Positions 7,161-13,822 of a stretch of 13,866 nt of DNA are shown here, piece by piece; position 1 is the first letter of the stretch; the number at the start of each line of letters is the position of its first letter. The translations under genes and the position numbers were made by a program. The notes beneath the pieces are model-generated. The model made no database searches. It was not told the origin of the DNA and saw only the letters and a list, made by a program, of their open reading frames with translations. Source of the DNA: Gammaproteobacteria bacterium RIFCSPLOWO2_02_FULL_56_15 (GTDB lineage Bacteria; Pseudomonadota; Gammaproteobacteria; Eutrophobiales; Eutrophobiaceae); contig MGYR01000183.1 of the NCBI GenBank assembly GCA_001801825.1, forward strand, positions 712 through 14,577, in the 5' to 3' direction.

Positions 7161-8360
7161 TTATCGATAGGTATAGGCAGTCAGGGTTCCGTCACTGCTG
7201 AAGGCATAGAGAAAATTACCCACGACCAGCGGCGGGGCGATATAGGGAGCGTCGGACGGACGGGTCCTGGCGACGAAGGCGCCGGTCCGTTTCTCCATCC
7301 AGTGCAGATAACCTTCCAGATCGCCAACAACTATATATTTACCGATGCTGGCAGGGGCGGTCACATTGCGCATCTTCAGCTCCTGCTGTTCCCAGGTTTG
7401 CTCCCCGGAATAACGATCAAAGGCCCGGACATGGCTTTCCTGATCGGAAACATAAAGATAATTCTCATCCACCGTAAACCCGGCATAGGAGGAAATATCG
7501 CGGGTCCAGAGTATCCTGCCGGTCTGGAGTTGGATCGCCGCTACCTGACCCTGATAACTGGCCGCGTAGATCGCGCCATCCATGATAATCGGATCAGCGT
7601 CGATATCCACCATCTGATCCATCTCCGTACTGCCGCTCGGCGTGGATATCCTGGCCTCCCAGAGCAACCGCCCGGTCTTCAGATCCAGGGCCGCCAGTCG
7701 ACCCTCATCAAAACCGGCGATTACCATGTCATTATCGATGACCGGCGTGGCCGTACCACGGAGGCTCAATGATGGAACAGGGCGGTCGTAAATCCACAGC
7801 CGGTGTCCGTTCTCCCCGTTCAATGCATGCAGTTTACCGTCAATCGTCCGCACGATGACCGTGTCGTTCGCTTTAATCGGCGTTGATAATATTTCGCTGG
7901 ATACGCGCGCGCGCCACATCGACTTACCATCAGCGGATTGGTAGGCGAATACTTCCCCATTGTTGGTTCCCACGAGCAGTGTTTCTTCGCCAAAACCTGG
8001 TCCGGCCGAGATCTTCACTTCGTCGCCCTGGGACCAGAACCTCTGCCGTTCTATCGCGTTCCTCGACCAGAATTCCCTGCCATTGGTTGCATCCAGCGCC
8101 AGCAATCTGCCCCGGGTATCCATGATATACAGGCGCTGGGCGGCATATACGGGGGCTAACCTGAGATATTGTTCGTCGGTTCCCTTCCCAACCCTGCGCG
8201 ACCATAACTCGACGACGTTGAGCGACTGCCGGAATTCAACCAGAGGCGCCGGCGGGATGGCATTGTCTTTATCGCCGACAAACATCCGCTTGGCATTTTC
8301 CATCATGCTACAGCCACTTAGAGCCAGCAGCAGGATATAAATGAGGCTTCGATACATCAT
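7161..8360 (-). CDS. bamB: Outer-membrane assembly lipoprotein BamB
   Basis: BamB is an eight-bladed beta-propeller lipoprotein that helps BamA insert beta-barrels into the outer membrane. The signal peptide ends in the lipobox ALSGC with Cys17; Ser at +2 fits outer-membrane sorting. PQQ-like propeller repeats run along the protein, for example LLALDATNGREFWS, LHALNGENGHRLW, LAALDLKTGRLLW, VAAIQLQTGRILW and VRAFDRYSGEQTW, spaced about 40-50 residues apart. Length 399 is near E. coli (392). The first ATG (8360) overlaps the upstream stop as TAATG, and a second ATG follows at once (8357). Either could be used, and both depend on coupling to yfgM because no Shine-Dalgarno is visible. The LYAFSSDGTLTAYTYR ending closes the last blade. 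Neighbours yfgM and der follow the usual order. Confidence 0.96.
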   Translation of the reverse strand: MMYRSLIYILLLALSGCSMMENAKRMFVGDKDNAIPPAPLVEFRQSLNVVELWSRRVGKGTDEQYLRLAPVYAAQRLYIMDTRGRLLALDATNGREFWSRNAIERQRFWSQGDEVKISAGPGFGEETLLVGTNNGEVFAYQSADGKSMWRARVSSEILSTPIKANDTVIVRTIDGKLHALNGENGHRLWIYDRPVPSLSLRGTATPVIDNDMVIAGFDEGRLAALDLKTGRLLWEARISTPSGSTEMDQMVDIDADPIIMDGAIYAASYQGQVAAIQLQTGRILWTRDISSYAGFTVDENYLYVSDQESHVRAFDRYSGEQTWEQQELKMRNVTAPASIGKYIVVGDLEGYLHWMEKRTGAFVARTRPSDAPYIAPPLVVGNFLYAFSSDGTLTAYTYR

Positions 8361-9001
8361 TAAAGACTGGGGCTGCCGAGACTGTCGAGTTTCATCTCCA
8401 GGACAACGGTATCACTCTGCTGCAACCGGTATTTTTCCAGTGCCTGCTGGTAGGAGCTACGCGCCATATCCGTATCGCCCATGGCTCTGTTGATGTCACC
8501 CCTCAGTTCATCATACGCTGCCGCATAGGGTCCCGGATCCTTCTCATTCAACAATGACAGGGCAGCCTGATGATTTCCATCTGCATTCAGGACCGTGGCC
8601 AGGCGCATGCGGATCAGCGGCTCCATGTTTTTATCATCAGTATCCGCCAGAGCCTTGCGAAGATGATCGGCCGCCCGGGCATAATCCTCGTCCTCCACGG
8701 CAAGATGCGCCAGAGCCATACTGGCAAACACCGCATAGGCGGAAGCAGGGTGTTCGACAATCAGCTTGTCAGCCAGCTCCCCGGCACGTTTCTGCTCGTC
8801 CTGATTGCCAAGAGCCACCATCAGATCCTGATAAACTTCAGAGGCGGATTCCGCTTGCGACCTGACATGATCCTGCCACTTCTGCCACCCGAAAAGGGCG
8901 CCAAGCCCCAGCAAGATGCCCATAATTACCGACTTGCCGTTTTCGACCCACCATTTTTTCAGGGCTTCGACCTGATCGCGTTCTGATAGATAATCGTCCA
9001 A
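8360..9001 (-). CDS. yfgM: Ancillary SecYEG translocon protein YfgM, TTG start
   Basis: YfgM is an inner-membrane protein with a large periplasmic TPR domain; in E. coli it associates with SecYEG and PpiD and helps pass proteins to periplasmic chaperones. From TTG 9001 it has 213 residues, close to the E. coli 206. The N-terminus (SERDQVEALKKWWVENGK) matches the family, one transmembrane segment covers about residues 24-39, and the rest is TPR-like helices (about 55-210). The frame is open 25 codons further, to an ATG at 9076, but that stretch has no family similarity and lies across a likely promoter. TTG 9001 has an excellent GGGAGG six bases upstream. The 3' end overlaps bamB by one base (TAATG). 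A separate promoter seems to serve yfgM-bamB-der. Confidence 0.9.
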   Translation of the reverse strand: MDDYLSERDQVEALKKWWVENGKSVIMGILLGLGALFGWQKWQDHVRSQAESASEVYQDLMVALGNQDEQKRAGELADKLIVEHPASAYAVFASMALAHLAVEDEDYARAADHLRKALADTDDKNMEPLIRMRLATVLNADGNHQAALSLLNEKDPGPYAAAYDELRGDINRAMGDTDMARSSYQQALEKYRLQQSDTVVLEMKLDSLGSPSL

Positions 9002-9007
9002 GAAAAA

Positions 9008-9013
9008 CCTCCC
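9008..9013 (-). promoter_or_regulatory. Shine-Dalgarno that fixes yfgM start
   Basis: GGGAGG on the minus strand ends six bases before TTG 9001. No comparable site precedes the in-frame ATGs at 9076 or 9040. Together with the protein N-terminus this argues for the TTG start. The preceding CGGGCCCG palindrome partly overlaps the site and could modulate access to it. Confidence 0.7.
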
Positions 9014-9067
9014 GGGCCCGCCAGTCCGCGAACCATGCATTATTATCTGTTGGAAATTAAGCGCTGC

Positions 9068-9096
9068 ATTATACATTCATACCGTGATTTTCCGAA
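9068..9096 (-). promoter_or_regulatory. Candidate promoter upstream of yfgM, inside operon
   Basis: A perfect TATAAT (9073-9068, minus strand) is preceded, with a 17-base spacer, by TTCGGA (9096-9091), three of six to the -35 consensus. The predicted start near 9061 gives a leader of about 60 bases before TTG 9001. It lies in the 138-bp hisS-yfgM gap, so yfgM, bamB and der could be transcribed apart from hisS and the genes before it. An inverted repeat surrounds the -35. Confidence 0.5.
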
Positions 9097-9116
9097 TGAC
9101 TGCGGGACACACGGTA
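9080..9116. repeat. Inverted repeat around yfgM -35 element
   Basis: TACCGTG (9080-9086) and CACGGTA (9110-9116) form a perfect 7-bp inverted repeat separated by 23 bases. The candidate -35 (9091-9096) lies between the arms. It may be a protein-binding site or the stem of an RNA hairpin after hisS. No T-run follows on the minus strand, so an intrinsic terminator is unlikely. Confidence 0.4.
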
Positions 9117-9139
9117 AGCCTGGAGAGGATTTCCTTACT

Positions 9140-10420
9140 CTATGCCGGATTGTTCTGATCCAGTATTTCCGCCAATACCGCCGGCAACGCGGACCAGGAG
9201 ACCTCCTGCTGAGCAGTCTCCACCCGCAGATGCTTGATGGAAATGGTGCGCTTTTCAAGTTCGTTCTCCGCCAATATCAGGGCCAGTGCCGCACCGGAAC
9301 GATCCGCTTTCTTGAACTGGCTCTTCATGCTGCCACCCCCGCAATGGAGGATCACTTTCAGATCCGGCTTCGCATCCCGGATCTGCTCGGCCAGCTTCAT
9401 GGCCTGCGTCTCGCTACCCTTTCCCGCGTGTATGAAGTAAAGATCCGGCTGCCGGCCCTCATGACCAGGGCTATCCGCCAGTTCCAGCAAACGTTCCATC
9501 CCGAGGGCAAAACCAACAGCAGGGGTGGGTTCACCGCCGAAATGCTCCACCATGCCGTCGTAACGGCCCCCTGCACAGACGGTACCCTGGGCGCCCAGCC
9601 GATCGGTGACCCACTCGAATACAGTCTTGCAATAGTAGTCCAGACCACGCACCAGCCGAGAATTCACCATAAATTCCACTCCGGCCTCCCTGAGCAAATC
9701 CCGTAGCGTGGTAAAATGCTCCGCAGACTCCGGATCCAGATACTGGCTCATGGCCGGGGCCTGATCAATCAGGGATTGCATAGCCGGATTCTTGCTGTCC
9801 AGGATACGCAATGGGTTGCGGTCCAGTCGCATACGGCTATCCTCATCAAGCAGATCCTTATGATCCGAGAAATACTCGACCAGGGCATTGCGGTACACCA
9901 GGCGTGAATCCATACTCCCCAGTGAATTGATCTGGAGTGTAATATCCTGCAAACCCAGGGCCCTCCAGAGCCTGGACCCCAGCAAAATCAATTCGGCATC
10001 GATATCCGGTCCGTTCAGACCGAAGGCCTCGACGCCGGTCTGGTGGAACTGGCGCAGACGGCCCTTTTGCGGGCGTTCCCTCCTGAACATCGGACCGGCA
10101 TACCAGAGTCTCTGGACACCAGCCTTGAACAGGCCATGCTGCAGACCCGCACGGACACAACCGGCAGTTCCTTCCGGCCTAAGGGTAAGACTGTCTCCAT
10201 TACGGTCTGTAAAGCTATACATCTCCTTGGAGACGATGTCGGAGGTTTCACCGATGGAATGCACAAACAGATCCGTCTTTTCCAGGATGGGGAACCTGAT
10301 TTCCTGGTAACCATATTGTTCCAGGACAGAGCGGACCTGCATTTCGAGATATTGCCAGCGGCTGGTCTGCTCAGCCAGGATATCATTCATACCCCGAATG
10401 GCCTGGATCCTGTCCGTCAC
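9140..10420 (-). CDS. hisS: Histidyl-tRNA synthetase, GTG start
   Basis: HisRS charges tRNA-His with histidine, as a class II dimer in the cytoplasm. It has 426 residues (E. coli 424). Motif 1 lies near 41-53 and motif 2 spans about 109-127 (MFRRERPQKGRLRQFHQ, with Arg113). The histidine-specific HisA motif LVRGLDYYCKTVFEW (from 256, catalytic Arg258) and HisB AGGRYDGM follow, then motif 3 near AVGFALGMERL; a C-terminal anticodon-binding domain begins around 330. HisA has Cys264 where E. coli has Asn. Translation starts at GTG 10420, with AGGAG at 10427-10431 six bases upstream and a good family N-terminus (DRIQAIRGMNDIL). It follows rodZ by 77 bp; the ispG gene usually found between them is missing. 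The stop is TAG at 9140. Confidence 0.98.
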   Translation of the reverse strand: MTDRIQAIRGMNDILAEQTSRWQYLEMQVRSVLEQYGYQEIRFPILEKTDLFVHSIGETSDIVSKEMYSFTDRNGDSLTLRPEGTAGCVRAGLQHGLFKAGVQRLWYAGPMFRRERPQKGRLRQFHQTGVEAFGLNGPDIDAELILLGSRLWRALGLQDITLQINSLGSMDSRLVYRNALVEYFSDHKDLLDEDSRMRLDRNPLRILDSKNPAMQSLIDQAPAMSQYLDPESAEHFTTLRDLLREAGVEFMVNSRLVRGLDYYCKTVFEWVTDRLGAQGTVCAGGRYDGMVEHFGGEPTPAVGFALGMERLLELADSPGHEGRQPDLYFIHAGKGSETQAMKLAEQIRDAKPDLKVILHCGGGSMKSQFKKADRSGAALALILAENELEKRTISIKHLRVETAQQEVSWSALPAVLAEILDQNNPA

Positions 10421-10497
10421 TGTCTGCTCCTGACTCCTCTGAAATCGACGCCGGTAACACTATTGCATCACGGAGGCCGGAACGGCATCCAGTAAGC

Positions 10498-11457
10498 TTA
10501 CTCCAGGGTAAAGCTGGCTACACCGGCACGGGAGAAGGGAGCGGGATCGAAAGGCTCCCCATTAAACTCCAGACTGACCGCCTGGGAAAATCCCAGTTTC
10601 ACTGAGAACGGAGCCGTTCCTGCAAGCGAGATCTCATCACCTGTCCTGGCCAGGTTTTCATACAGACGGTTGCCGTCCCGATCAAGGATTTCCACCCAGG
10701 AATCCCCAGTGAGGCGGAGTTTCAGTTTATCGGGGCCGCTACTGGTTACACCAATGATGTCCGTACCGCCATCGCTCTCCGTTCCTGGTAATGCTGATGC
10801 ATTTTCCTCACCGGCGGTTTCATCGCCTGTCCCGTCCATTGCTTCATCCTGCCCACCGGAAACAATGTCGCCTGTTGCGGACGGGTCCGCAACCGGGGTA
10901 ATCAGATCGTCATCAATATCCGCCGAATTAGACCTATCCGTAAGCAGTCCCTCGCCGGGAGTTACCGGTTCAGGTCGTCTCCCCGGGATTGCCGCGGCCT
11001 CTTGCTTCAGATCACCGGGGACAGCAGCAGCCGGGTTTGCAGTACTATCATCATCCGGCATCGTATAGTAGCTGTGCAGCCAGGACAGCAAGAGCAGGGC
11101 CAGCAGCAGACAAATCATCCATGTGATCGCCCTGACCGGCTTGTCACTGCTGCTGATCTGGGTAGGGTGTTTGACTTCGGGGATGATTTCGGGAGGGCCC
11201 GGCGCGACATTGTTGTATATGGAGATGATCAGGTCCGCATCAGCGCCTACAATCTTGGCATAACTTCGGAGGTATCCGCGAGTATAGGTTGAACCAGGCA
11301 AGACGCTGAAATTATTCAGTTCCAGAGCCTCGATGAAATTCACGTCAAGATAGAGTTTCGCTGCGATATCATGCATGGTGAGCTTCCGCTCTTCACGCAG
11401 GGATTTCAGCATCTCACCTGGAGAACCATGAACTTGGTGCAATGGCGACTCTTTCAT
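10498..11457 (-). CDS. rodZ: Cytoskeleton protein RodZ
   Basis: RodZ links the MreB cytoskeleton to the cell-wall elongation machinery and so sets rod shape. The 319-residue protein shows the standard order: a cytoplasmic Xre-type helix-turn-helix (about 14-82, including LTMHDIAAKLYLDVNFIEAL), a basic juxtamembrane stretch (KPVR, 106-109), one transmembrane helix (about 110-127), a long periplasmic linker (about 132-245) and a C-terminal DUF4115 beta domain (about 247-319, WVEILDRDGNRLYENL). The linker is rich in Asp, Glu, Gly, Thr and Ser and looks disordered. In E. coli the helix-turn-helix contacts MreB rather than DNA. ATG 11457 lies 2 bp after the pilW stop with no strong ribosome-binding site, suggesting coupling. 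Downstream the usual ispG is absent and hisS follows. Confidence 0.95.
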   Translation of the reverse strand: MKESPLHQVHGSPGEMLKSLREERKLTMHDIAAKLYLDVNFIEALELNNFSVLPGSTYTRGYLRSYAKIVGADADLIISIYNNVAPGPPEIIPEVKHPTQISSSDKPVRAITWMICLLLALLLLSWLHSYYTMPDDDSTANPAAAVPGDLKQEAAAIPGRRPEPVTPGEGLLTDRSNSADIDDDLITPVADPSATGDIVSGGQDEAMDGTGDETAGEENASALPGTESDGGTDIIGVTSSGPDKLKLRLTGDSWVEILDRDGNRLYENLARTGDEISLAGTAPFSVKLGFSQAVSLEFNGEPFDPAPFSRAGVASFTLE

Positions 11458-11459
11458 GT

Positions 11460-12227
11460 TCAGCGCAGACCGGACTGATCCAGCAAGGCCGCTTCCTTGG
11501 ACTGTGGAAAGTTATTTCTGAGGGAAAGGGCATAACTCGATACTGTATTTTCATCACCCAGTTCCCGTTCAATCTGGATCCCGAGCCAGAGGGATTGTGC
11601 GGTATGCTTCGCATCCTTCAGGTAACGCTGCAGGAATGCGCGCGCCGAAAGTGAATTCCCCTGCTCCTGGGTAATCTGGGCCATCCTGATCAAGGCATCA
11701 GGGATCCTTGGATTCAGATCCAGTGCCCGGCGGTAAAAGTCCTCGGCCTGATCCTGCCGACCTGATCTTTGAGCGCACATGGCGGCATTGGTAAGCGAAA
11801 CTTCGGGCGTTTTGTTCAGCGGGTTGGCCACTGCCTGTAGAAAGACATCCTCGGCGTCATCCGGGCTGCCGGTTTGGCAAAGGAACTGACCGAAATTATT
11901 GAGAACTTCTGAGTCATTATTGGCCAGGCTCACCGCCTTGCGGAAATGTTTCTCGGCCTCGCTGTTCTGCCCCATACGCTGATACAGCAGGCCGTAGATG
12001 TTATAAGTATTATAGTATCCCGGATCAATTGACCTGGCCCGGTCCAGTTTTTCAAGCGCCAATTCGTAGCTTCCCTGGCGCATGTATTCTACACCCAAAT
12101 TGATGTTGGCGCTCACTGCTTCATTAGTAGCCTTACGCGGTGCTCGGAGGTTGTTGCCCGTACCCTGGGTGCATCCCCATACCAGCAGGCCCAACAGTAC
12201 CGGGATTAATAGTCTTGTCAGATTCAT
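11460..12227 (-). CDS. pilW: Type IV pilus pilotin lipoprotein PilW/PilF
   Basis: PilW (PilF in Pseudomonas) is an outer-membrane lipoprotein needed for assembly of the PilQ secretin of type IV pili. The 255-residue protein has a signal peptide with lipobox VWGC and lipidated Cys19. Tandem TPR repeats follow: about 42-75 (NINLGVEYMRQGSYELALEK), 76-109 (YNIYGLLYQRMGQNSEAEKH), 110-145 (LNNFGQFLCQTGSPDDAEDV) and further repeats to about 215. Its ATG overlaps the rlmN stop as ATGA, so translation is probably coupled. The rlmN-pilW-rodZ order is classical in Gammaproteobacteria. Enteric relatives without type IV pili often have a different gene here, so the pilotin suggests a piliated organism, although no other pil gene is in the window. 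Confidence 0.93.
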   Translation of the reverse strand: MNLTRLLIPVLLGLLVWGCTQGTGNNLRAPRKATNEAVSANINLGVEYMRQGSYELALEKLDRARSIDPGYYNTYNIYGLLYQRMGQNSEAEKHFRKAVSLANNDSEVLNNFGQFLCQTGSPDDAEDVFLQAVANPLNKTPEVSLTNAAMCAQRSGRQDQAEDFYRRALDLNPRIPDALIRMAQITQEQGNSLSARAFLQRYLKDAKHTAQSLWLGIQIERELGDENTVSSYALSLRNNFPQSKEAALLDQSGLR

Positions 12228-13315
12228 CCGTTCAGCGCCATCGATTCATTCTGCATCGTATGTTTGCGTGCCCTTACCAGACCGGTCAGTTGCCCGCAGG
12301 CGGCATTGATATCTTCACCCCTGGTTTTACGGGTAATCGTCATGAGACCGGCCTTGATCAGAATATCACGGAATGCATCAATTGTTACCCTCGAGGATCG
12401 AGTATATTCCGAGCCGGGAAAGGAATTGAACGGGATTAGGTTGACCTTGGACGGGATACCCTCGAGCAGGCGGACCAATTGCCTTGCTTCCGCCGGGCCG
12501 TCGTTGACACCCTCAAGCATGACATACTCGAAGGTGATCGGATCGTTATCCGTCGCACGGGCATAAAATCGGCAGGCCTCCATGAGCTCGTTCAATGGGT
12601 AACTCCGGTTGATCGGGACGAGTCGATCCCGCAGCTCGTCCACCGGTGCGTGCAGGGAAACGGCAAGGCATATTTTGTGCAGACCAGCCAGCCGGTAGAT
12701 CCCCGGGACGACGCCCGCAGTGCTCAATGTGACCCGCTTGCGGGCCAGGCTGAAACCCAGATCATCCAGCATCAGGCTGACGGCCGTGGAGACATTTTCA
12801 AAGTTGAGCAGAGGTTCCCCCATACCCATCAGGACCACATTGCTGATAATACGCTTGCGTTCCTTGAAATACCCCAGTTCACGGTTTGCCAGCCATACCT
12901 GGCCGATGATCTCGGCAACTCCAAGATTCCTGTTGAAACCCTGTTTCCCCGTGGAACAGAAACTGCATGCAAGCGGACAACCGGCCTGGGTAGAGACGCA
13001 CAGGGTGCCACGATCGGGTTCCGGGATAAATACAGTTTCGATACTGTTCTGTTCGTCAACCTGCATGAGCCACTTGCGGGTGGCGTCCGTGGATACCTGT
13101 CTGCTTTGAATCTCAGGCAGGAAAAAACAGGATAGCTCCTGCAGCCGGGTGCGCAGGGGCTTGGCAAGATCAGTCATCTGTTCCAAGTCCGTGACTCCCC
13201 GGTGATAAATCCATTTCATCACCTGTGTCGCGCGAAAGGGCTTCTCTTCCAGTGCGGTGAAGTAGTCCCGCATGGAATTCTGGTCAAGATCAAACAGGTT
13301 GGTTCCGATCTCCAC
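12224..13315 (-). CDS. rlmN: Dual rRNA/tRNA methyltransferase RlmN, GTG start
   Basis: RlmN is a radical-SAM enzyme that adds a methyl group to C2 of adenosine 2503 in 23S rRNA and A37 in some tRNAs. From GTG 13315 it has 363 residues. The [4Fe-4S] ligands are Cys113, Cys117 and Cys120 (CPLACSFC). The catalytic Cys106 and the methyl-carrying Cys340 (INAACGQL) match E. coli Cys118 and Cys355. MGMGEPLLN and the LVPINRSYPL region are also typical. The frame is open to an ATG at 13474, but that would overlap ndk by 152 bases and adds 53 residues without family similarity. GTG 13315 sits 7 bases after the ndk TAG, with AGG six bases before it, and gives the family start ...TNLFDLDQNSMRDYF. The 3' end overlaps pilW by 4 bases. 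Confidence 0.93.
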   Translation of the reverse strand: MEIGTNLFDLDQNSMRDYFTALEEKPFRATQVMKWIYHRGVTDLEQMTDLAKPLRTRLQELSCFFLPEIQSRQVSTDATRKWLMQVDEQNSIETVFIPEPDRGTLCVSTQAGCPLACSFCSTGKQGFNRNLGVAEIIGQVWLANRELGYFKERKRIISNVVLMGMGEPLLNFENVSTAVSLMLDDLGFSLARKRVTLSTAGVVPGIYRLAGLHKICLAVSLHAPVDELRDRLVPINRSYPLNELMEACRFYARATDNDPITFEYVMLEGVNDGPAEARQLVRLLEGIPSKVNLIPFNSFPGSEYTRSSRVTIDAFRDILIKAGLMTITRKTRGEDINAACGQLTGLVRARKHTMQNESMALNG

Positions 13316-13322
13316 GTATCGC

Positions 13323-13763
13323 CTATCTCTGTCGGCTACAGATCTCCCCGGGCTGAAAGAAAAATTCGATTTCGTCGGCAGCGTTCTCAAGACTGTCCGA
13401 GCCATGAACCGCATTCTCCCCCTGGTCGCCTGCCGGATCACAGAAATCAGCCCGGATCGTACCTGGTGCGGCATTCCGAGGGAAGGTCGCGCCCATCAAT
13501 TCCCGGTTCCGGGACATGGCATTCTCACCTTCCAGAACCTGGACCATCACCGGACCCGAGCACATGAACTCCACCAGTTCGTTATAGAACGGCCTCTCTT
13601 TGTGTACCACATAGAAAGCCCTTGCCTGTTCCCGGTTTAATTGCACCATCTTTGCCGCTATGATCCGGAGCTGTGCCTTCTCGAAGCGCGCATAGATCTC
13701 CCCGATGACATTCTTGGCCACCGCATCCGGTTTTATAATCGATAATGTCCTTTCTGCAGCCAT
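13323..13763 (-). CDS. ndk: Nucleoside diphosphate kinase
   Basis: Ndk moves the gamma-phosphate from ATP to other (d)NDPs through a phospho-histidine intermediate and balances nucleotide pools. The catalytic His is His120 in NAVHGSDS, and Lys11, Tyr51, Arg87, Thr93, Arg104 and Asn117 fit the nucleotide site. The protein has 146 residues against 143 in E. coli. The extra three lie in the loop between Arg104 and His120 (ADFCDPAGDQGENAV, 15 residues where 12 are usual). Two ATGs follow one another; the second (13763) is preferred because GGAG lies six bases upstream and MAAERT aligns with MAIERT of E. coli. The first (13766) would add one Met. It is the first gene of the large minus-strand operon, 7 bp before rlmN. 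In many relatives it follows the isc genes. Confidence 0.96.
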   Translation of the reverse strand: MAAERTLSIIKPDAVAKNVIGEIYARFEKAQLRIIAAKMVQLNREQARAFYVVHKERPFYNELVEFMCSGPVMVQVLEGENAMSRNRELMGATFPRNAAPGTIRADFCDPAGDQGENAVHGSDSLENAADEIEFFFQPGEICSRQR

Positions 13764-13800
13764 CATAAGCTCCGGTTAAACTGGGTATTTCGAGCGCGCG

Positions 13801-13822
13801 ATTATACGGGACAAACCCGTAT
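13801..13822 (-). promoter_or_regulatory. Candidate ndk promoter with overlapping palindrome
   Basis: On the minus strand a perfect TATAAT (13806-13801) lies about 38 bases before the ndk start. Its first half overlaps an inverted repeat, ATACGGG (13804-13810) and CCCGTAT (13816-13822), with a 5-base centre. No good -35 is present at 17 bases (TATCCT only), which would fit an activator-dependent or repressed promoter. The palindrome may be an operator, but the regulator is unknown. It is not followed by T residues, so a terminator is unlikely. Confidence 0.45.

Noticed and set aside
7092..7772. 226-residue open frame on the plus strand opposite bamB
   Set aside because: Antisense to a confident BamB with intact propeller repeats. 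The translation has no recognisable motif and the frame is expected by codon bias.
9002..9076. Longer yfgM beginning at ATG 9076 or ATG 9040
   Set aside because: No ribosome-binding site, no family similarity, and the first lies at the predicted -10; TTG 9001 has GGGAGG at ideal spacing.
13316..13474. Longer rlmN beginning at ATG 13474
   Set aside because: The added part overlaps the conserved C-terminus of Ndk in another frame and does not resemble RlmN.
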